A stretch of DNA of 64,000 bases from Dipteris shenzhenensis (Eukaryota; Polypodiophyta; Polypodiopsida; Gleicheniales): the NCBI GenBank assembly GCA_047967505.1, contig CM106540.1; one strand, 5' to 3'. Below the pieces are notes generated by a model, which worked only from the letters and a program-made list of their open reading frames with translations, was not told the DNA's origin and made no database searches. The position numbers and the translations under genes were made by a program. This document shows positions 20,557-31,789 of this stretch, one piece after another. Position 1 is the stretch's first letter. Each line of letters starts with the position of its first letter.

Positions 20557-21265
20557 GATGGCTCAAGATGTATTGAAGATCATGACCTTGGTTTTACCCA
20601 GGTTGACCTTCAAATCATGAGACTCACAAAAGGACTGTAGTGCGTCTAGGTGTCTCTGAAGCCCCTCTGCTGAGGAAGACAAGAGAGCCACGTCATCTGC
20701 ATAGAGCAAAATCTGGATCAATGTGCCTGCAAGAGAGCAACCTACACCCCCCTGTGTCTGCATCAATGTCTCAAGCTCGTCAATGTAGAGGCCAAACAAG
20801 GTAGGCGACAAAGGACACCCTTGTTTGACCCCGATGGTTCTCATGATCTCGTCTGTCCACCCGGATCCTACCTGAACTCTGCCAGAAACTCTCTTGTGAA
20901 GTGCCATGACAGCCCAAATGATCTCCTGGTCATAACCCAAGTCCTGTAGGCGCCGTATGAGGCGGGCTCTCGGGACTGTGTCAAATGCCTTGCGAAAATC
21001 CACAAAGCAACAATAAACCCTCTGCTTCCGTGATCTCGCCTCCTCGATGATACATCTGAGCGTCAGAATGTGGTCCATGGTTCCATGATCACGCCGGAAT
21101 CCGGCCTCTGTCCTGCTGCTCTGAGTCCTCGACACTCTGCAAGGCTGCTAACCTCTGAGTACTGATGCATAAATCTTGGACATGACATGTCCAATCATAA
21201 TGGTCCTGTAGTTCTCCGGGCTCATGGGATCCCCTGCCTTGTGGATGGGTGACACCCAATCTGGT
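19322..21265 (-). mobile_element. Non-L1-looking LINE (RTE/Jockey-like), 5'-truncated
   Basis: Minus strand: RT from about 21265 to 20563, then after one stop a 414-codon C-terminal frame to 19312. The RT start SPIHKAGDPMSPENYRTI and ..KIYASVL, the palm FVDFRKAFDTVPRARL and the box LLYADDVALLSSS differ clearly from the L1-type copies in this window. No poly(A) is visible at the 3' end. It lies within the gypsy element in opposite orientation. Confidence 0.8.
20563..21265 (-). pseudogene. LINE reverse transcriptase domain
   Basis: Open at 21135-20563 with AGFRRDHGTMDHILTLRCII, RVYCCFVDFRKAFDTVPR, VKQGCPLSPTLFGLYIDEL and YADDVALLSSSAEGLQ. An upstream piece to 21265 in another frame carries KAGDPMSPENYRTIMIGHV, with a stop after ASVLRG. 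It would copy the element RNA at the nick; here it is separated by stops from both ends. Confidence 0.85.
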
Positions 21266-21859
21266 TTCATTTATGAGATCGAGCATACCGATTGGGTGTC
21301 ACCAATTGTGATTGTTCCTAAGAAAAACAAGAAGCTCAGAATATGTGTGAATCTTAAGAATGTCAATGCAGCAAGAATCAGAGATCATTATCCTGTATCA
21401 TTGACTGAAACAGTTTTAGAAAGGGTAGCGGGATCTGAAGTGTATAGCTTCTTGGATGGGTTCAGCGGGTGTAAGCAAGTACAAATTGCACCTCAAGATC
21501 AGGCAAAGACAACGTTTTTCACAGAATGGGACATTTTTACATACAGAGTCATGCCATTCGGCTTATGCAATGTCCCATCTACTTTTCAAAGGATAATGTG
21601 CACCGCCTTCAAGGAATTTCTCAACAAATTCCTACAAGTCTTCCTCAACGACCTGTGCATACACTCAGGAAAAAAGGATCACTTGAAATGCCTTGAAGAA
21701 GTCCTTAAAAAATGTAGGGAGTATGGAATCTCTTTGAATCCTCTAAAATGCCAATTCTTGGTCACACACGGAGTAGTCTTGGGACACAGTCTCTCGACAT
21801 GGGATTGCAAAACTGACATGGACAAAATAAAGATCATCATGGAACTTCCCCCCCACTAA
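21266..21859 (+). pseudogene. gypsy reverse transcriptase
   Basis: Frame from YEIEHTDWVSPIVIVPKKNK through LRICVNLKNVNAARIRDHYP, YSFLDGFSGCKQVQIAPQDQ and MPFGLCNVPSTFQ. The catalytic box reads FLNDLC where FLDDLC or YxDD is expected, so one metal-binding Asp is Asn. A run of about eight C at 21847-21855 shifts the frame before RNase H. Dead as an enzyme on two counts. Confidence 0.85.
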
Positions 21860-21879
21860 ATGCCAAGGGAATCCAAGTC

Positions 21880-22305
21880 TTCATGGGACATGCCGGATAC
21901 TATAGAAGATTCATACTGAGGTATGCCATGATTGCAAGACCCCTATATAAGCTCCTAGTCATCTTCATCTGGACAGACAAATGCGAACAAGCATTCGAAA
22001 CCCTCAAGTGGAGATTGATCACAGGCCCTATTCTAATGGCACCAAATTGGGACATAGAATTTCATGTACATACTGACGGTTCCAATTATGCATTAGGGAG
22101 TGTGTTATGTCAACCTGGCAAACATAGCAAAGACTACCCAGTATACTTTGCAAGCAGACAACTAAATGATGCGGAGGTGAATTACACCACAACAGAAAGA
22201 GAAGCCTTGGCAATGATCTACAGCGTGAAGAAATTTCGACACTATCTATTGGCTAGTGACTTTATCTTTTACACAGATCATCAAGCCTTATTTTATATCT
22301 TGTGA
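21880..22305 (+). pseudogene. gypsy RNase H
   Basis: GHAGYYRRFILRYAMIARPL, then FHVHTDGSNYALGSVL, FASRQLNDAEVNYTTTEREALAM and YTDHQALFYIL: the Asp, Glu and Asp of RNase H are in place. The frame stops at 22305. The 22306-22557 stretch is the decayed linker to integrase. Confidence 0.85.
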
Positions 22306-22557
22306 ATCGGCCATCTACCTACCACATGCCGAATCACTCGATGGCTTCTACTGCTACAATAATTCAATTTCAAAATCGTGGTGCGAAAAGGAGCTCAATA
22401 TTTCATTGCCGATCACATGTCATGATTGAGGATAGGAGAAGAGCCGGAGGGGATAGAAGATGATCTACCAGATGCTGCATTATTTCAAATAGACGATATG
22501 CTTGATTGGTGTGCAGACATCATTGGGTACTTAATGGCATGAAGAACACCTCCTGAA

Positions 22558-23320
22558 ATGAAAGCAGTGGATGCTAGGAAACTAATTCTAAAAGCTGCAC
22601 CCTCTCAACTCATTGCAGGACAACTATACAAGATGGGTAAGGACCAGGTTTTGAGGAGATGTGTAATGCCACATGAGATCATGCCAATCCTCAATGAAGC
22701 ACATGAAGGCATTGCAAGTGGACATTTCAAAGGGAAAGCAACATCAAGAAAAGTCCTTCTCGTAGGATATTGGTGGCCAACACTTTGGTCAGATGCCTAT
22801 GAATATGTCAAAAGCTGTGATGTATGCCAACGAACTACTAAACCACAACACAAAGACTTCAATTTCCTAACAATAGTTGTTGCACAAAAACCCTTTGAAA
22901 AATGGGGGATTGATTTTGTGGGTCCCATCCATTCACCAGCAAAGGGAACACAGGCATGCTACATCATTGTGACCATCATTGTGACCATTGTGACCATTAT
23001 ATCCAACAGCAAAGGGAACACATACGCGCTACATCATTGTGACCTTTGATTACTTTACCAAATGCACTGAAGCTAAAGTAGTCAGAAAGGCAGATGCCAG
23101 AAGCACAGCAAGGTTCTTGTACAAGAATGTGATCACCCAATTTGGATATCCCATTGAAATTGTGTCAGATAGAGGCACACATTTAGTCAATGAGGTCATC
23201 CAAGAACTCTTATCTGGCTTTATGGTGATCCATAGAAAGAGCACACCTTACTACCCCCAAGGGAATGGACAAGCCGAATCCACCAATAAAATTTTATGCA
23301 TTGTCTTCACCACAAGGTAG
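22558..23320 (+). pseudogene. gypsy integrase: zinc finger and catalytic core
   Basis: HHCC finger: His of MPHEIMP and NEAHEG, then CDVCQRT. Catalytic Asp in WGIDFVGPI, second Asp in IVSDRGTHL, Glu in GQAESTNK, so the DDE triad is present. A local duplication of about 65 bp (CAGCAAAGGGAACACA.. repeated at 22937 and 23005, with GTGACCAT iterations) breaks the core between the first and second Asp. A stop follows at 23318. Confidence 0.85.
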
Positions 23321-23741
23321 TAGAACCAAAGTGTTCTGATTGGGCAAAGAAACTAAATGCAGCCTGATGGACATACCGAACCACACTCAAGGTCAGTACA
23401 AAAAATACACCTTTTCAATTGGTGTATGGTCTTGAAGCTGTGGTCCCACTAGAATTTGTAATACCTAGTCTACGCATAGCAGTATAAGAACGTATGGGGG
23501 ATCATGCATCGCTAAAAGGTAGTAGAACCACAAGATAGTAGACCACATTGTCTTCACCACAAGGTAGTAGAACCAAAGTGTTCTGATTGGGCAGAGAAAC
23601 TAAATGCAGCCTTATGGGCATACCGAACCACACTCAAGGTTAGTATAAAAAATACATCTTTTCAATTGGTGTACGGCCTTGAAGCTGTGGTCCCACTAGA
23701 ATTTGTAATACCTAGTATACGCTTAGTAGTACAAGAATGTA
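23315..23741 (+). repeat. Tandem duplication in gypsy integrase
   Basis: About 185 bases (from TGTCTTCACCACAAGGTAGTAGAACCAAAG) occur at 23300-23490 and again at 23548-23730 with a few differences. The first copy contains an extra stop. This is a local tandem duplication within the element. Confidence 0.8.
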
Positions 23742-23977
23742 TGGGGGATCATGCATCGCTGAAAGAAAGACTCTACCAATTAGAGATGCATACAGAGACC
23801 AGATTAGTTGCCTACCATGCCATGACAATAGAAAAACGAAGAAGGAAGACATGGTTTGATAGAAACCTCAAAGACAAAGACATCAAGGAAGGTGACTTGG
23901 TTTTGTTGTACAATAGCAAAGTCCATAAGAGCAAGCTCAAATTTCTAGGTCAAGGACCTTATAGAGTCAAAAAATGA
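23666..23977 (+). pseudogene. gypsy integrase C-terminal region
   Basis: [18 protein letters not shown] and IKEGDLVLLYNSKVHKSKLK, ending GQGPYRVKK. It lacks a chromodomain. Downstream text to 24120 still translates in another frame as the end of pol (ALLETLDGVQFTTIINESCL-like), then stops. Confidence 0.75.
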
Positions 23978-24150
23978 ATCCCATCGGAGCTGTGTTGCTA
24001 GAAACACTGGATGGAGTCCAATTCACAACAATAATAAACGAGAGCTGTCTGAAGCGCTACTACATCGACATGCAAGCCATCCTCGACAATAATGAATATT
24101 TGGGGACCCCAAGTCTTCCATAGTTAGAACTAGATTGTATCACGAGCACT

Positions 24151-24479
24151 CACTAGCATATGTACGCCTTCGCATATGTAGGTAGTTTCAATTGATTTCA
24201 ACCTAGGGCTCATAGGTGATGACTGAGTCCTAGTTGCCCTATGATTCCCTTAGCAAATTAAGCATATAGGAGGAATGCCCACCTCACTAGTCATGCATAG
24301 CGCACCCACACGTTTCGAGCACCACGAATAAATTGCACAAATAAAAGCCCCAAGAGATACTTGTTTTGATACACACACACGGCACCCTCATTACAAAAAG
24401 AGTAAAATGCATTAGCCACTCACAAAAGAAACATGCACTCTTAGAACATGGCACTATATTGGCACTGTCAAACTGGGAC
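24151..24479. other. Unassigned sequence after gypsy pol
   Basis: No coding potential. Contains a short CACACACAC tract (about 24372). It may be the untranslated tail of the gypsy element, but no polypurine tract or LTR start was recognised. Confidence 0.35.
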
Positions 24480-24522
24480 CTAATTCATGTGTGCAATACT
24501 AGGGTGAAGAAAGTCCAATAAC

Positions 24523-25136
24523 ATGGGAAAAAAGCCTACAACGCCATCGACAAAGCGACACCATGCCAAACGGCCCAAGCCTCAACCTCAACAGCCCTCC
24601 TCAAATCACCAACCTGATGAAGGACACGGTCTAGAATCACCAACCCAGAGGTCAATACCAAAACAACCACGGCTAGTGGTTCTGGACAGTGATACTGATG
24701 AGCAAATAAATGCAACACACCAAGAAGATATGCCACAGAACCGAAGGACCCTAGAGGCAAGAGAAATTGAGGCAAAGCAATTGACTATGCAAGATGCAGG
24801 TGCAGAACACCTTGATGACTAGACCAACAAAGAGCTAGCAATAGATGGAACAATACAGCTTGTATGTTCGCCATGTCACCCGATGCTTACAACTTCTTGT
24901 AGTCAAAGGGACTAGGTAGTCTTTTTGAGAAGCTAAAATCCTACTTACCAACACTTGCTATGACAGAATACATTTGTCAATTCATAACATCATATAAAAG
25001 CAAAGAGTTGGAGAAAGATAAGTATGGCACAATAACATATAAAGAAAATCCCTTACAAATCTACCTTAGTAGATCCACTATGCAGGAGGCTTTTTCATTT
25101 CCAAAGGCACAAGAAGAATATCCAAGGAAAGATTGA
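24523..25136 (+). pseudogene. Extra ORF downstream of gypsy pol, unknown function
   Basis: First part open 24523-24822: a basic start (KKPTTPSTKRHHAKRPKPQP), then Pro/Gln-rich and acidic sequence with no known domain. After a gap a second stretch at about 24925-25136 reads EKLKSYLPTLAMTEYICQFI, with FPKAQEEYPRKD near its end, and shifts frame at the stop to read NARFFEIQDLFPP. Tat and Athila gypsy elements often carry an additional ORF after pol, which is what the position suggests. The protein is not recognised. Confidence 0.4.
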
Positions 25137-25155
25137 ATGCAAGATTCTTTGAAAT

Positions 25156-26677
25156 TCAGGATTTATTCCCACCTAGCACAAAGTCACAAAGCGAGGAAAT
25201 ACGCCATGATATGATTCTGTGTTGTGAGATTGGCATGGCTTGTTTTGCCAGAGGGCTCTTTGCTTTTTGAGCGGAAAGGAGTTTTTGCCGTGCCACTTCT
25301 CTCTGTTGTCTTGTTATGATCAACACTGGCTGTGATGCCACACTTTGTGTTGCCACACTGTGATTTTCCACACTTATCATCCCTAGAGATACATCAGGTT
25401 TTACTTCCATGGTTGGTTGAGGGTTTGCTCTTAGTGGGCAATCCATGCAAGCATGCCTAACTCCGCATTCCGTGCACACAGGTTGGAATGTAATGGGGTT
25501 ACCCTTGTGTGGGCATTTTGCTATGTGGTGGTTTTCTCCACCACCAAAACACTTGATGGGTGTTCGAAATGTGATGGGTCTGACTTGATTAGCATACACC
25601 GGGATGAGTCCTTTGGCACCATCCATGTAGTACATAGGGTATTATGTTTCATACTCATAATGAGGTTCCAGCTCTTTAGGTTGGAGTTGTTGCACCGGAA
25701 CTACTAGAGCAAGATTGGGAGTCCGTGGGTATTGCGGAGGATTGTGATTTCTGATTAGTTGAGGAACTTGTGTTCTCACCGGGAGTGGATTGAGATGTGG
25801 CTATGTGCATTAGGTGCCAGTGCCGGTTATCTGTACACTGAGATTGGCGGTTGTTGGTATTGTTGGGGCCGGGGTTGTGCTACCCTTATTGTAGAAACAA
25901 GTATTTACATCATGCTCTGCAACATTGCAGATGGGACACTATAACCGTGGGAGCTAAGCCACTTCTGGTGGCTTTAGTCTGTTCCTCAAGATTGGGCATT
26001 CATTGGCTGTATGGTTGGAAGTGCTGCTCTTCTTTGAAGATTTCTTGTCGCGTTGACTTGACTTAGAGCCATCACTGTTGCTGTCAGAATCGATCATGCT
26101 GTCCTCAAAATGTCAATTGCAGCTTCATGAGCGTCGTTGAAATGTGCATAGCTGCTGACTTTTTTCATGTCCTTGCGAATGGATTTTTTCAGGCCAGAGA
26201 TGAACCATGCTATGAGATACTTGTTGTCCGGACGGGGAATTACACTTTGCTATTAATCCTTCCATTCTTCCTAAGTATGTTTTGACGTTTTCTTTCTTGT
26301 GCATATCTATATTGCCTAGTTGTAATGTGGGCTCATCTTGCACCCTATCTTCTTCTAAACTGCTTAGATAGCAGTGCCCATGTAGCTCTTTCCTCTATAA
26401 GAAGGTCGAGGTACAATTCTGAAGCCTCATCGGTTAGGGCCATCAGGAAACAAGCGCCTTTGATTTCATTTGACTTATCGTCTCTAGTGCAACGTGCTGC
26501 ATCGAAGAGTTGAAGGAACTTGGCGGGGTCTCCTCGTCCATTGTACTTTGGCATTTCCAATTTACCAAAGTGTCGTCTGCCATTGTTGTTGTGGTTGCGG
26601 TTGCCTTGTTCTCCAAGGGGATCTGCAAGATGCAGATTATCATTACCTATTTCTTCTTCGACTGTTAGGTTCTCCAT
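25156..26677 (-). pseudogene. gypsy gag, minus copy
   Basis: Minus-strand pieces: 26677-26345 (MENLTVEEEIGNDNLH..LEMPKYNGRGDPAKFLQLFD, the capsid-like start), 26343-26125, and 25635-25156 (knuckle CFGGGENHHIAKC with a lost Cys, then CTECGVRHACMDC). The capsid part is better preserved than in the 17-kb copy. Several frameshifts separate the pieces. Confidence 0.8.
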
Positions 26678-26984
26678 GCTGGTTGTCGATGGTGAAAGGT
26701 TGAATTCTTGAAGAGCGTCGAGAGCCGAAGAAAGCTCGCGAAAGTATGCGGGTGCTAGTCTTCGTCCAGATCTATGGCCATGAGTGCCTGTAGTATTGCC
26801 AAGTCATTGTCAAATACTTAGCCCTCCAAGGTTGCATTATCAGCTTCTGTTTCCATATCCCAATCTATATTGGCACCATAGCCTTCTATTATGAACTCTT
26901 CAGGGTCACTGTCCCATTCGACTTCTGTCATGAAGACTGGCATTCCACTACTTTTGATTCATCGTCCCAGATTAGTGCTTTTAG

Positions 26985-27435
26985 TTATATCATTTGGGCA
27001 TCCACATCTGGCAACATTAGATGTGTTGTTTTACAATTATCTATTATAGCCAACGTCTGTATCCAATTATTGATGTCACTTTGAGTATCCCCTTCTATGG
27101 GCTTTAGTACATTGGTATGTACACATGACTGGTGGTTGTAGTGGAAGAAGTGTCCTCAACATTTCTAGGAATAGTGGGTTTAATTTTTCCTGTTCCCAGA
27201 TTTATCTTGACAGCGGAAACTCTATTTTGGATAGTGATTCCATCATTTGGAAATCCACATCTGGCAACATTAGATGTGTTGTTTTATAATTATCTATTAT
27301 AGCCAATATCTGTATCCAATTATTGATGTCACTTTGTGTATCTCCTTCTATGGGCTTTAGTACATTGGTAGATACATGGGATGCATGACTAGTGGCTATA
27401 GTGGAAGAAGTGTCCTCAACATTTCTAGGAATAGT
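26985..27435. repeat. Tandem pair of a 205-bp gypsy segment
   Basis: The block from CCACATCTGGCAACATTAGATG to ATTTCTAGGAATAGTGGG occurs at 27000-27178 and 27251-27437, about 93 percent alike by eye. The copies are separated by about 70 bases that include the gag/protease linker. Confidence 0.75.
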
Positions 27436-27649
27436 GGGGTTTTTTTTTTTCAAGAAAGAGACTTCTATTAAGTAAGAGAAAAAACCCGCGAGAGCAAGCT
27501 CAAAGCGGAATACATCATGAAATCATGAGGATAAATAAAAAACCCCCTCAGAGTGAGGTGGAAAACAACCAAGGCTGAGGTTGAAAGTGCCACCTCAACC
27601 CTGTAGTAGTCTCAGAGAAGAAAGGAGAATTCTTCCATTCCCTGAAGAA

Positions 27650-28676
27650 AGAAGCCCTCCTAGCTGAAGCTGCACGGGAGTCTCCCTGCATACCCGTCCA
27701 TACGGCCATCAAAGTAATGATGGTGTCTGTCCAGATTGTCTGTCCAGATACTAGCCAATGTGTGCGAGGGATGAACCTGAGTACCCTCCAAAGCCTTTGT
27801 GCATCTGGCTCTCCAGATATGCTAGGATGCTATGCTCGCTAGAATCTCCCAAGAAGTATCCACAGAGGCAAGTACAGCTGTAAAAGGAAGGTGTGGTACC
27901 ACATCCAACGAACAGGACTCAGTCTGATGATGTCAAACCGAAATGGCCCGAGAGGAGTCGAATCTCTCATAGAATACCTGAGGCCCTGTAAGAGAAAGCC
28001 AAGCCACTGAGCCCCATGTCATAAAGAATGGGGAGTGGGCAAAGTGACTGAAAATCCTGGCTACCCCCATCCAAATTATCCTCGCCTGTCGGCAATCCCA
28101 TAAGCAATGCTGAATAGTCTCCAAAGCAGAGAGGCAGCGAGGGCAAGTAGGGTTGGCTCCGAACCTGGACCTCCAAAGGTTCACTGCAATCCCACCATGG
28201 ATAGAGAGCCAAAAGAAGATAGTGATCTTTCTATTCCTGTGGGATTTCTAGAGTCTCCTCCAGAAGCACCTCTGCAGATCCGTAGTGATATCAAATGTCT
28301 CCCAATGAGGAACTCTGGAAGGTCTCCAACCTCTACTACTGAGCTGAAATCTCCTGGCATTATTGACCGTGTAACGAAAGAAGGGGATGCTCTTCTCTCG
28401 ATGCCCTGCGTCAATCCACCCCCACTCTCTGGGGTCCCACTGCAAATACCTGATGGGAACTCCCCCATAGAGCCAGAGTCTCCAAGACCCGGTGGAGAGT
28501 AGCCGGGGGTCTGGGTCTAGGAACCACTCTGAATCTGATCCCTGCACCAAAAGATCTACAACCCTGATAGGCTGAAAAGCAGACTCAAGCAAGATGTCCT
28601 CTGTGGACCTGAGCAATCTGCCACCATCCTGGACACTAAAAACTAAAGCATCCTCCTGTGCATCTCGAAAGGCCAA
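27650..28676 (-). pseudogene. LINE-B ORF2 C-terminus with zf-RVT
   Basis: 28676-28248 carries LWLYGGVPIRYLQWDPREWG and WIDAGHREKSIPFFRYTV. 28184-27933 carries GIAVNLWRSRFGANPTC and CPRCLSALETIQHCLWDC, the C-x2-C..H..C zinc site of plant L1 ORF2. The two lie in different frames, and a further frameshift near 28650 separates them from the RT. Confidence 0.85.
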
Positions 28677-30096
28677 AACCTGAAGCGGAACACCGCCTCG
28701 TAAAAGTACCTACCCAAGTGGAGGAAGTGAGTGGCATATCATCTGTGTCTACCCAAACCTCTGGAAGGGCTGCCTCAATCTGCAAGATCCTCCCTACACT
28801 CCCTCTGAGATGTCCTGTCAATCTTGATTTGGTCTCCTCTGGAAGCCTGCGGAAAGCTTTCCAAGACCCCATAGATGATGCAGGTCCCCTCTCCCACCTG
28901 GACCACTGCATGTAGAGTGAGGCACCCAGAGGTCTGCCATGATCATCTAAAATATTGTCATTCCACATGATGGGTTGCCTATCAATCTCTTCACGAGAGG
29001 AAGGAGGAATCCTCTGAAGAGTGCTTCTGAAACTGGCCCAAGCTTTCAGAATGGCAACCATGAGAGGGGATGAAGGTGATCTGAGGTGTGATGTGGTGAA
29101 GATCCACCTCACACTGCTCATCCAGTCTCCTCCTGAAGAAGGTGTGCACCTCTGTATGCTGCTAATAAGAAAGTCCTTCCACGGTTCCTGCCTTGGCATA
29201 AGTCCTCGCACCACCATCTTGCAAAGTAAAGCTCTGCACTGTAAATCTGGATCAATAATATTGAGGACCCCTTCCTGTGTAGGGAGGATGAGGGTCTCCC
29301 AAGCCACCCTGGCTAAGGCATCTGCTGTGCCATCAAGCCCACTCCAAAGAAAATTTCTGATCGGTCTTCTGAGCTGAATGATGCAGTCCCTAGAATGGCA
29401 CCAGCATGAACAAACAAACCAGGCCGTGGCCAAGAGGACCTGGTTGACCACCACAACTCTAGAGGCAAGATCCAACTTGGCTGAGCTCCAAAAAAGAAGC
29501 TTCCTCCTGATGCTCTCCAAACCGGGAGCAAACTGCTGCGTGGAAGAAATATCCAAGCCGACCTGGCAGCCCAAATACCTGATAGGCACACCCCTCTGAA
29601 CCCAAGTGAATCCTATGTCAAGCCCCCAAACTGGAGTGTTCTCATCACTGATCCAAAAGCCATTGGATTTATGCCAATTTATCTGCGCTCGTGCCGCCAA
29701 GCAAAATAAATCCAATGCTGTCCCGAAAGAAGTGAGCGTCTGTGGAGTGGCATCCAAGTAAACTGTTGTGTCATCTGCCAGCTCACTGTCAAGTAGCTCC
29801 TCTTCCCTTCTGATGGGAAGTCTCAGCCCAAAGATGTCAACTTGAGATCTAACAAAGATACTCATAGCTTCGGCCACGAACAAAAAAAGGAAAGGAGCAA
29901 GGGGGCATCCCTGACGGACTGATCTCGAAATCTGAAATCTCTCACCCCTTACCCCACCAATAAGTACCTGGCTGTGGGCTGATCTGTACAAAGAGGAAAC
30001 ACCTCTGATCCAAGCATCAGTAAAGCCAAAGCGTAGAAGGGTGCCCTCCAAAAAACCCCAAGAGAAAATGTTATAAAAAATGCTTCTGCCATGCAC
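28636..30096 (-). pseudogene. LINE-B reverse transcriptase, 486 codons open
   Basis: Long clean frame: MHGRSIFYNIFSWGFLEGTL, VRQGCPLAPFLFLFVAEAM, catalytic ELADDTTVYLDA (LADD in place of the usual Y/FADD), then RVVVVNQVLLATAWF and IRNFLWSGLDGT of the thumb and connector. It is joined by a frameshift at about 30120 to the upstream RT start. The openness over 1.46 kb indicates a fairly recent insertion. Confidence 0.88.
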
Positions 30097-31740
30097 AAAT
30101 CCCGTCTGAGTGTCATGAATAAGATCAGGGAGAAGGGGCTACAATCGGAGGCTGATTGCCTTGGCCAGAATCTTGTAACAAGTCCCCAGAAGTGTGATAG
30201 GCCTCCACTGGGACACTAAATTTCTGCAACCTCCTTCCGGGATAAGGTGGATGAGACCCTCTGTAAGCGACCCAGGCATCTCGCCAGAGTCCCAAATGGC
30301 CCGCAAGGCTGAAGTAATGTAGTCTCCAATCATATCCCAAAATGCAATGAAAAAAGACGGGGTGAGGCCATCCGAACCTGGGCACTTGCCCTTGTGAAGG
30401 GCTGAAAGTGCAATCTTGAACTCTGTGTTGGTGAAAGGTGCATCGAGCAAAACATGCATACCCGGATTCACCAACACAGGGATGCTCTGCCAAATAGCAT
30501 GTATAGCATCCTCTCTATCATGTGTCTCAGGATCAGCAGTAAGAAGGGTGGCATAGAAATCTGAAGCTATGCGTAAGACATCATCAGGCTCTGTCTGTAA
30601 AACCCCTTGTGAGTCAATAAGCTGGGATACACTCTCTAGGGCCAAGAGTAGAGAAAAAGTGTTTATTGACTCTACCACCCATCTGAATCCAAAAGGACTC
30701 CCGTGCATGAAAGGCATACTCTGCTCTCTGATCAAGCAATATCTGCTGATGAGCCCTTGCTGCAGCAAGGCGCTCCTGAATCCAAGCATCTGAAGGCCGT
30801 TTCTGCTCTTTCCTCTGCAAAGCTGCCAACTGCTGGCGAACACCAATCTCACGTCTGAGAATATCTCATCTTCTGGTACAAGCAACTGAGTGGTAGAAGT
30901 CGCTAATACCAGAAAGGGCAGTAGCTACATGTGATGGATATGGCTGCCCACCCTGGACATGAGAAACCCATATCTACAGAGCTGCCTCTGTAAGGTCCTC
31001 CTCTGTGTAAAAGGCATTTGGAATCCTGATGCTGGCAGACCGGCCTCTCAAGTGAGGCTCTGAGATAGCCAGCACAATAGGAAAGTGGTCTGAAGTGGAA
31101 ACCCCAGCAGCAATGCATACCGATCCACCTCTGTCTATTGCCCAATCATCTACATAGAATCTGTCAATGCGTGCATGAATAGGCATCTGCTGCCTCCTGT
31201 TCGACCAAGAGAACAGGAGGGACTGTGGCTGAATAAGAAAGGCATCGTCCAACCAAGTATCTCTGCCACCGAAGTGAAAAAGGAAGGCATCCCAAGCTGC
31301 TCTCTCCAAAGAGTGAAGTCCGCCTTCTCTATCCCCCTTTTTTGTCTGACGGTAACTCAACCATGTTAAAGTCACCTCCAATCACCCATGAATCCGCAAT
31401 GGGGGCCCAAGAGAGCAAATCCTTCCACATAAGGACACGTTCCCCTCTAATGTTGGAGGCATACAGGAAGGAAACCAACCTTACGCCCTCTAATCAAAAG
31501 AATAATCCACTGAGCTCTAGAGGGAAGAATGACTCCGTGTCCAACAATTAAGGGGAGAACTGACTGTGAAACTGAAATAGAAGTGTCCCCCTTGGTGCCC
31601 AAGGCAGGCGACCAAAAAGTATGGCCAGAAAGCAACTTGCCTGACTTGGCACAATCTCTAGAATCCAGTTTGTGCTCTTGAATAAATAAGATATCAATGG
31701 AACCCCTAGTAACACCTGGATGAAGCTGATCCCGAATTCA
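30097..31740 (-). pseudogene. LINE-B endonuclease and RT start
   Basis: Endonuclease: ILFIQEHKLDSRDC near 31700-31650 (active-site Glu), HARIDRFYVDDWAIDRGGS and STSDHFPIVL (catalytic His) in 31381-30974. RT start: IALSALHKGKCPGSDGLTPS and SQWRPITLLGTCYKILAK in 30885-30139. There are frameshifts near 31440, 30900 and 30120. In life this would nick the target and prime on the released 3' OH. Confidence 0.85.
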
Positions 31741-31789
31741 GCTGTCTACGGCGGCGATGTGGGACACCACCTAGGCCCTATATGTTCCA

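Larger units (their letters stand above)
16150..24150 (+). mobile_element. Ty3/gypsy retrotransposon (non-chromodomain type), interrupted
   Basis: Order on + strand: untranslated leader (16200-17075, shared in inverse orientation with 32130-33000), gag (17090-19200), a LINE insertion (about 19322-21265), then RT (21266-21855), RNase H (21880-22305), integrase (22558-23320) and the integrase C-terminal part (23666-23977). Protease and the first part of RT are missing at the LINE boundary. The RT type (DGFSGCKQVQIAPQDQAKT, FGLCNVPSTFQRIM) fits the Tat/Athila-like side of plant gypsy elements. No chromodomain is seen. LTR ends were not identified. Confidence 0.8.
25156..27435 (-). mobile_element. 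Rearranged gypsy gag pieces, minus orientation
   Basis: 25156-26760 is homologous to + strand 17000-18670. 26985-27190 and 27230-27435 are two copies of the segment equivalent to 19080-19290. In the minus direction the order is therefore scrambled relative to the 16-24 kb copy. Between them (26780-26960) lies a piece encoding an acidic stretch (MTEVEWDSDPEEFIIEGYG) not seen elsewhere in the window. Confidence 0.7.
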
